Shown: positions 30,346-64,000 of the stretch, in pieces
Numbering within the stretch: the stretch's first letter is position 1
Layout: every line of letters starts with the position of its first letter
Source: Blastobasis lacticolella
Taxonomy: Eukaryota; Arthropoda; Insecta; Lepidoptera; Blastobasidae
NCBI GenBank assembly: GCA_905147135.1
Contig: LR990054.1
Location: 18,203,001-18,267,000 of the forward strand
DNA: 64,000 nt
Reading direction: 5' to 3'
Notes under the pieces: generated by a model
What the model saw: the letters and a program-made list of their open reading frames with translations, nothing else
Databases searched by the model: none
What the model was told of the DNA's origin: nothing
Translations under genes and position numbers: made by a program

Positions 30346-33300
30346 GTAAGTGTTTTATTTGTTACTAACATTAGATATAAGTATTATTATTATTTTTTTG
30401 TTCACTAGATACTAACAAACTATGGACCATTGTCTGAAATAAAAGTTTATTTATGTATTAACACTTCCCCTGCTCACTCAAATACCAGATCATAGTGCTC
30501 ATATTAAATGGACTGGCAAGATGAGTCCTGCATTCAAGTGTAGTGCTGATTTGACCCAATTAACGAGTCAGCGAAAGTTTTTAGAATTTGCGTTTAACCA
30601 CACATTCTTCGGCTTAAACTATCACATTTGAGTCATAGTCAGCTCTACTCATTTGAGCTTGACTGATCTGGCAGTTTCATGTAACGAGCCTGCTTTGCTA
30701 GTTACCACTGCTATACTCTGAAATTTGGGTTTGCAAGGCTAATGCTAAAACCCTATTAACACTTTCGCTGCGGCTGACACAATAATTGTTACGTTGATAC
30801 TTAGCACTGCTGTAGCATCTCTGGTATTTGAGCAAGCAGGGGAAGTATTAAATAGGGAAACTGTATTTGAAATTAATTTGCTTTATAGCTGTCAGAAATA
30901 AATTAGAAAACTTTTTAACTACCCACTGGTATTAACTCATTTGCTGCTGCCACCTCAATTTTTTGGTTTATTGGCGTTACACGAGTGCGCACGACTCATT
31001 TCGCTGATCATATGAAAATTGGCGCTACGCGAGTGCGCCTGGACTCGCTTCGTCGGTCTGTTCACACACAATAGAACTTAATCAGCGCAGGCCCGGGCAC
31101 TCGGGTCGCATCAGCGCAGACTCAGCTGGCCAGGCCTCTGCACACTGGTTTTTCAACGACCATGTAGCTGTGCTTACAACTCATCTAGCCGCATTTGTTA
31201 GAATCACACCTGAATATTTGTGAAATAGTAAAAATAAAATAATAAATGCAAGAGTTACTGCATTTGTTGATATTATTGGCAGTATTCTTAAACAAACTCA
31301 TATTTTTAAACATTTAAATTATTAGTTTCATTTAATAATTGGAAAATTAATAGCTTGTTTCAAATCTAAATAAACTGTCTACTTTTGTTTTAGGTGTTGG
31401 AGATATGAAAATTGATGATCTCTCTCACCTGCCTGATCCTTGCCCTCTGCCGAGCAATGAGAAGAAACGTCATTTGATGGAAAGAGAGAGACAGATATAT
31501 GCTCCATTTTCTGGAGTGGGCGGAATTGTGTATGATAAAGATGCAGTTTACATAGAACTGAAGGGTTCTCACTCACACAAACAGGAAGATGAGGAAACAA
31601 ATGAAAAGAAGTCTTTGCTTAAAAATGTTGTAGAAACTACTGAGACTGTAGACGAACAAATGCAGGAGTCAGGGTTCCAATTGTTCAGTGGGGGAGCAGT
31701 GATCTATCCAGATATGGTCAAAGATGATGAGTATCTGCCACAAAATAAAACTAAAGATATTAGTTCTGATGATTCTGGCTCAGATGCTGAATCTGATAAT
31801 GACAGTGGAATAGATCAAAGTGAAAAAGATACAGGTGGCCAACTGCCCTGGGACAATGGATCTGGTTCTGATGCAGATGATGATAACAAAGATCAAAATA
31901 AATCTGATAAAGATAAGTCAGACAATGAGACGGATACAGATGATGAATCAGATAATGAGGACTTCAGCTCTAAATGGAAAGAAAAAATGACTGAGAAAGC
32001 CACTGAAGCATATTTTGAAAGGCAAAAAACTTCAAATAATATAATGAAACTAGTATATGGAGAATTTAAAATTGGAAACAAGGTCAAAGAAAATAATGAT
32101 GAATCAGAAGAAGACAGTGATGAGGAAGAATTAGGAGGCCTTTTTAAAAAAGTAACAAATACTCAAAAGAAAAAACATAAAGAAAAAGAGAAACAAGACC
32201 TTGATGAGTGTTCCTCTTTTTATTCTCTTGACAAACCAAATATTAGAGATTGGACTACAGAGTCAAACAAACAATACCTTATAAATTTCTTTGTAACTGG
32301 TAAAAGATCTGCAGATGAAGATGCATCTGAATTGTTGAAGCTAGATGATGCAAGTGATGGAGATGATGAAGAGTTATTTGGAGATTTTGAAGATTTAGAA
32401 ACTGGTGAAAAACATGATGCTCAGGAAAGCAAAGACGACACTGTAACTGGAGTCAAGCGTAAGGCAGAACCAACAAAATCTGAAATACTTGATAAAAAAA
32501 TGAAATTAAAAGCAAAGTTTGATTCAGAATATGACAATCCAGATGACCACAGAATTAAAGGTGATCATTCCTATTATGAAAGTCTTAAAGCAGAAGCTTT
32601 GAAACAGTCAGAATTGAACAAATCTGTCTTTGACAATCTAGATAATGGCTTGCGAATTGAAGTTGAAGGTTTCAGACCAGGCTTATATGTAAGAATGCAA
32701 TTCAAAAACATGCCATCAGAATTTGTTACAAATTTTGATTCAAGCTACCCCATATTGATTGGAGCTCTGAATATGGCAGAACAGAATATTGGTTATGTGT
32801 CATGTAAAGTTAAAAAGCACAGGTGGTTTAAGAAAATATTGAAAACTAATGATCCAGTAATAATATCCCTTGGGTGGCGGCGTTTCCAAACATTGCCTAT
32901 CTATTCAAAAATAGAAGATGATTTGAAATGCAGATATTTAAAGTACACTCCAGAGCATGTTACTTGTAACATGCATTTTTATGGTCCAGTAACTCCTCAA
33001 AATACTGGCTTCTTGGCATTGCAGACTGTCAATAATGTTTCAAAAGAAATAAAGCAGCTAGGTTTCAGAATAGCAGCCACGGGCAGTGTAAATGAAATCA
33101 ACAAATCTACGCAAATTGTTAAAAAGCTGAAATTAATTGGCACTCCTTTGAAGATTTACAAAAAGACTGCTTTTATTAAAGACATGTTTACTAGCACACT
33201 CGAGGTCGCCAAGTTCGAGGGCGCGAGGGTTAAAACCGTGTCTGGCATCAGAGGCCAGATAAAGAAAGCATTGAACAAGCCAGAGGGCGCATTCCGAGCG

Positions 33301-33882
33301 ACATTTGAGGATAAAATCCTAATGAGCGACATAGTGTTCTGTCGCACGTGGTATAAAGTAGATGTGACCAAGTTCTACGCGCCGGTCGTTAACCTCCTGC
33401 TCGCCGCGGGAGCGAAAAACGCTTGGCAGGGGATGAAAACTAAAGGACAACTGAAGAGGGAACGGAACATACAAAACGATGCAAATAAAGATTCTATGTA
33501 CACAGAAGTGAATCGGCAGCCAAAAGTGTTCAAGCCACTGGTCATACCGAAGACCCTGCAGAAGGGTCTGCCGTACAGGTTCAAGCCGAAAGAGAAGAAT
33601 ATGACACTCTCGGGAAAGGATCCGAAAGAGCTGTTTAAGAACAGAATAGCCGTGGTAAAGAATCCTTACGAGCAGAAGGTGTCCAGTGTGATGAAGATGC
33701 TGAAGACGAACTTTGAGAAAAAGAAAGAGGTCCAGAAGGCGGCGACGGCGGAGCGGCTCGGCGCGCACAAGCGGCAGCTCGAGGCCGAGGAGTGGCGCCG
33801 CATCAAGAGGCAGAAGGAATTGAAAAAGAAAATTTGTAGACATCTAAGTAAAATCGGCAACAAGAAGAAGCCGCAAATGTAA
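29442..33882 (+). CDS. BMS1: Ribosome biogenesis protein BMS1 (two-exon gene, complete)
   Basis: BMS1 is an essential nucleolar GTPase of the small-subunit processome. It brings Rcl1 to pre-ribosomes and is needed for early 18S rRNA maturation (family knowledge). The joined exons (29442-30345 and 31394-33882) give 1130 residues, against about 1180-1280 in yeast and human. A basic N-terminus (KKSHRAKHAGRKAEKKKKK) suits nucleolar targeting. The GTPase domain has the P-loop GPPRVGKTT at residues ~90-98, KRRITLIEC and the THLD motif near 185. After it comes GVGDMKIDDLSHLPDPCPLP and GVGGIVYDKDAVYIELKG, then a long Asp/Glu/Ser-rich acidic region. The C-terminal domain has GLYVRMQFKNMPSEFV, SLGWRRFQTLPIYS, TVSGIRGQIKKAL and FRATFEDKILMSDIVF, all hallmarks of BMS1/TSR1. 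The end is basic. An AATAAA lies 69 bp after the stop. The gene is convergent with liprin-alpha. Confidence 0.95.
30346..31393 (+). other. BMS1: BMS1 intron
   Basis: gtaagt donor and TTTTGTTTTAG acceptor. The joint restores G-VGD as in other BMS1 proteins. The middle (30.9-31.15 kb) holds GC-richer blocks such as ACGAGTGCGCACGACTC and CGCGAGTGCGCCTGGACTCG, probably an anonymous repeat. No other gene. Confidence 0.85.
31394..33882 (+). CDS. BMS1: BMS1 exon 2
   Basis: Begins GT GTT GGA GAT after TTTTAG and runs to TAA at 33880. It encodes the acidic middle and the C-terminal BMS1/TSR1 domain. Residue composition is strongly acidic from about 31750 to 32450 (long Asp/Glu/Ser/Lys tracts). From about 33190 to the end the codons change from AT-rich to GC-rich. 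Confidence 0.95.
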
Positions 33883-33950
33883 TAAGAATTAACTTGTGCC
33901 TATGTAGTACTATTACTAAATATTACATTGTAAATATTTGTCAGGTGAGA

Positions 33951-33956
33951 AATAAA
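33951..33956 (+). terminator. BMS1: BMS1 polyadenylation signal
   Basis: AATAAA 69 bp after the stop codon, with T/G-rich sequence following (TCGTGTAAATTGTATT). Confidence 0.7.
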
Positions 33957-33989
33957 ACAAAGTAAATTATATCGTGTAAATTGTATTTA

Positions 33990-36878
33990 CCTCTTACCGT
34001 TATGCATAACGTATGCCATTCGCACATTTGATAAATATTTTTACAAAGGTTACATAGAAATTCAGATTACATTGGTCAAAATAATCACCGTCTAAGTAAC
34101 GCGGAGTCGGCCGGCCGGGCCGCCGGCTGCGGGCGGGCTCGGGCCTTCGCCAAGCGATGCAATGCAACACATACGCCAAATTATATACACAATTCCAAAT
34201 TTACTAAAACTCTATTTTACAATACATAAATTTTACATTAGACGATTTCTTAACTTGAAGGTAACTTTACTCTTTGGTAGCGCGAGCCGCGGCACGGGGC
34301 GACTCGCATACATCGATACATTATTATTTTGTACTAAGTTTTAGGAGCACAGTTGCAGGATAAACCACTCGTTACTTTAACATTTAATCGTAATGTGCGT
34401 TGGAATGTTACGGAGATACAAAATTATTCTAGTTATTGTTCTGAGGTCGCGTCCGCAGACGACGCGACGGTCCGGTTGGCACGGGGCGGGCCGCGGGCTG
34501 TCGGCTGGGCTCGGCTGGGCTCGGCCGGACTCGGCCGGGCTCGGGCGGCCGCGAGCGTCTAGGCCTTCATAAGACTATCTCGAGACGACCCTACGATGAT
34601 TATGAACGACTGATGTGTATGCATGATATGGGCTAGACTAGTCGCGGCGGCGGCCGGCTGGCGATCGCCTCGCAGCATCGACATCACAATCACAATATAC
34701 ACGATTATGAGGTAATCATTTATTCATAATCCTTTAGTACATCATTACAACTTATACAACAGCTAAACAATAACTTAATAAATAATAAGTCCTATCTGTA
34801 TAATTAATAAATAAAGCATTAAAAATGATAAACTTGTAATAGTTTGAACACATCCTAGCTAAATATTGCTACTGTATATTGAACTAATCCGATAGAAACG
34901 CTATGATTATAGAAAACATATTTACAATATATTAGCTACTTGGATAAAATTTCACTGAATTATAATCTGTTAGCTATACAATATAGTTCATATCATTTTT
35001 ATCTATTGAGTTAGTATTCGAATGGCATGCAACGGAATACAGGATGGCAGCCGGGCGGGCGCCATTCGTCATAAGAGAAATAAAGCTATGCACGTTTGTA
35101 AACACTTAATAAAAATATTTAGCCGCGAGCCGCCGGCGACGGCGCCGCGGGCCGGGGCGCCCGCGAGCAAACCGCCGGACAGAGACAAAGCTGCAAACAA
35201 CAGCGCTGTGATAACCCTAGCGACTGTTTTGCTATATCTAAATACATCAAATAATACATTATGTGTACTCAATTAGTACATACTTAAAAAAATTTACCCT
35301 TTTCGTTTAAGGGTAAAATTTTATATGAATCAAGTTTTTACAGAGCATCTCTACAGCAACCCCATTATTTTGACTGTTTAAACTGGTCGGCGTGCCGACG
35401 GGCACTTTCCGTTGTTTTATTTTATGGAATTTTGAGCCGATCGGCACAACGTGACGGTATATTATTAATTTATTATATTTCACTATATTCACGAAGTACT
35501 TTGGCTAACGAGTAGCCCAATATATCGACGCAGGTGCATGAATCATTTGTTTATATTACGCAGCGAAAACCGAGCAGACAGCCCACCTGCTGGTAAGCGG
35601 CAACTGTCGCCCGTAACATCTACGATTCACGCATTTAGGTTGCCGGCAACAAAACGATGCATGCACCTGCGTTAAAATAACAGGCTACGCGTTCAGTGTA
35701 TGTGGTAAAAACCCGTAAAATATACGAAAACTGCGATAGTTTAAAACATTCAACAATTTATATAAGTAATTCATTTATATTATGTATTTGGGTGCACGTC
35801 ATAACTGCCTCTCTATTCTAGCCCTCTCTTCGGTAGGTCTGCTGTAAGACATTTCTTATTAGAAATAAGCTGTACCTATTGTGATTGTAATTTTTATGTT
35901 CATATCATTGTAACTTTTTTTGTGCAGAATAAATGGTTAAATAAATAAATTCTACTGTACTACTGAGCCAGTCACAGCGCGGACGTTGTCTCTTTCCGGT
36001 TATTTATTAATGCATGTAGCTAACCCCAGCCCCGGCGCGGCGGCGGCGGCTCGGCGAATATATATTTCGCTAATTGTGACGCAACCAACAGAGGCACACA
36101 TTCATCTACGTAAAGCTATATGTACATACCTCGGCGAGGCACTTGGTAGACAGGTATCTAGAATACACTACCCGTATCTGTATTAACAATTTCAACAGAT
36201 TCTAACATTTGTTCAGGTTACAATGCAACACAGGGGTTCGTAGTCCACAGCTATTTGTACGCGAATAAGGTATCGGGCGTCGCCGCGCAGTTTGGCATCG
36301 GAAGCGACGGTTGCGGGTGGGGGCCCCCCGCGAGGCGGACCGCCCCCGGACACACGCGTCGCCAGATAGACAACACTATTAACCGTTCAATACGTAATAA
36401 ACACCAGATTACACCATTTTTTAAGTACATATGAATAGTAAATCTACATTTTATCAGAGCACTTTTGTATTATTCGTAATATAATTTATTATTATCGTAA
36501 TAATCGATCAAGCTTAACGTTCGCACGTTAGTTTATTGTAGATAGGTGGCTATAGTTTGCCGCGCGGTTCGGTCCGACGCCTGGCGGCACACATGGGAAT
36601 GGAGGATTCGGAATTCGGAGTTTCGACGAGCGAGGGGACCGACTGCTTGGCGGGGGCCAAGAGCCACGGCTGCTCCGGTTCTTCCCGGACTAGAAATCGA
36701 CGGGACCACGGGACTACCCGCGTTCCACTCGACCGACGCTGCCGCTCGGGTGTCGGGCGACACTAGACCGCCGGGGTGGGGTCCCTATGTCGCGGGGGGT
36801 GGTTCGGTGTCCCTAGGCGATGGGTGGGCGGTCCCCCCGCCGCTAGTCCCCCCGGGCGGGCTAGTTCATGGCGCGGTG
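33990..36878 (-). other. Likely liprin-alpha 3' untranslated / intergenic region with GC islands
   Basis: Lies between the BMS1 end and the liprin stop codon. AT-rich sequence alternates with sharp GC islands near 34105-34150, 34470-34560, 34640-34680, 35120-35180, 36010-36050 and 36280-36360. No protein-like frame is convincing; frames in the islands come from composition alone. Part may be the liprin 3' UTR. A polyadenylation signal on the minus strand could not be chosen among several TTTATT sites (for example near 34725 and 36484). A dispersed-repeat piece (GACAGCCCACCTGCTGGTAA) is near 35578. Confidence 0.45.

Positions 36879-64000
<27,122 letters not shown>

Overview
This window is nuclear DNA from an insect, most likely a moth or butterfly. 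Genes are split by AT-rich introns. The gaps are filled with tRNA-derived SINEs, RTE- and CR1/Jockey-type LINE fragments and small DNA transposons of the kinds common in Lepidoptera. The order-level call is an inference from repeat style and protein similarity; no species is claimed.

Three host genes are recognised. (1) A GRAMD1/Aster-like lipid transfer protein lies on the minus strand, with six exons between 25.1 and 8.7 kb. It runs off the left end: the GRAM domain is present, but the C-terminal lipid-binding domain is not in the window. (2) BMS1, the ribosome-biogenesis GTPase, lies on the plus strand at 29.4-33.9 kb and is complete in two exons (1130 residues). (3) Liprin-alpha, the presynaptic scaffold, lies on the minus strand from the right edge to its stop codon at 36.88 kb. 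Fourteen exons carry the end of the coiled coil, a low-complexity linker and all three SAM domains. BMS1 and liprin-alpha are convergent. A small THAP-domain gene sits on the plus strand inside the penultimate liprin intron, within a 1.6-kb transposon-like unit that has inverted ends and a target duplication.

Mobile DNA by region: 0-7 kb holds SINE pieces, RTE fragments and one almost intact LINE whose frame is broken by a single stop codon. 7-20 kb holds SINE and LINE tails in GRAMD1 introns. 20.6-23.5 kb holds a very young LTR retrotransposon with identical 342-bp LTRs that encodes only Gag and protease. 26-29 kb holds decayed LINEs. 55.8-60.3 kb holds a four-deep nest: an element with 8-bp target duplications contains a Harbinger-like element, which contains a piggyBac-like element, which contains a SINE.

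The most unusual structure is in liprin-alpha. Three separate exons have each been expanded into near-identical tandem arrays: 123 bp x 8, 166 bp x 23 and 127 bp x 6. In all three the unit spans the 3' end of an exon, its splice donor and the first bases of the intron, so donors are multiplied while each acceptor stays single. Use of the first donor would give a normal mRNA and make the rest of the array intronic. Whether the arrays are real or an assembly or sequencing artefact cannot be decided from the sequence alone.
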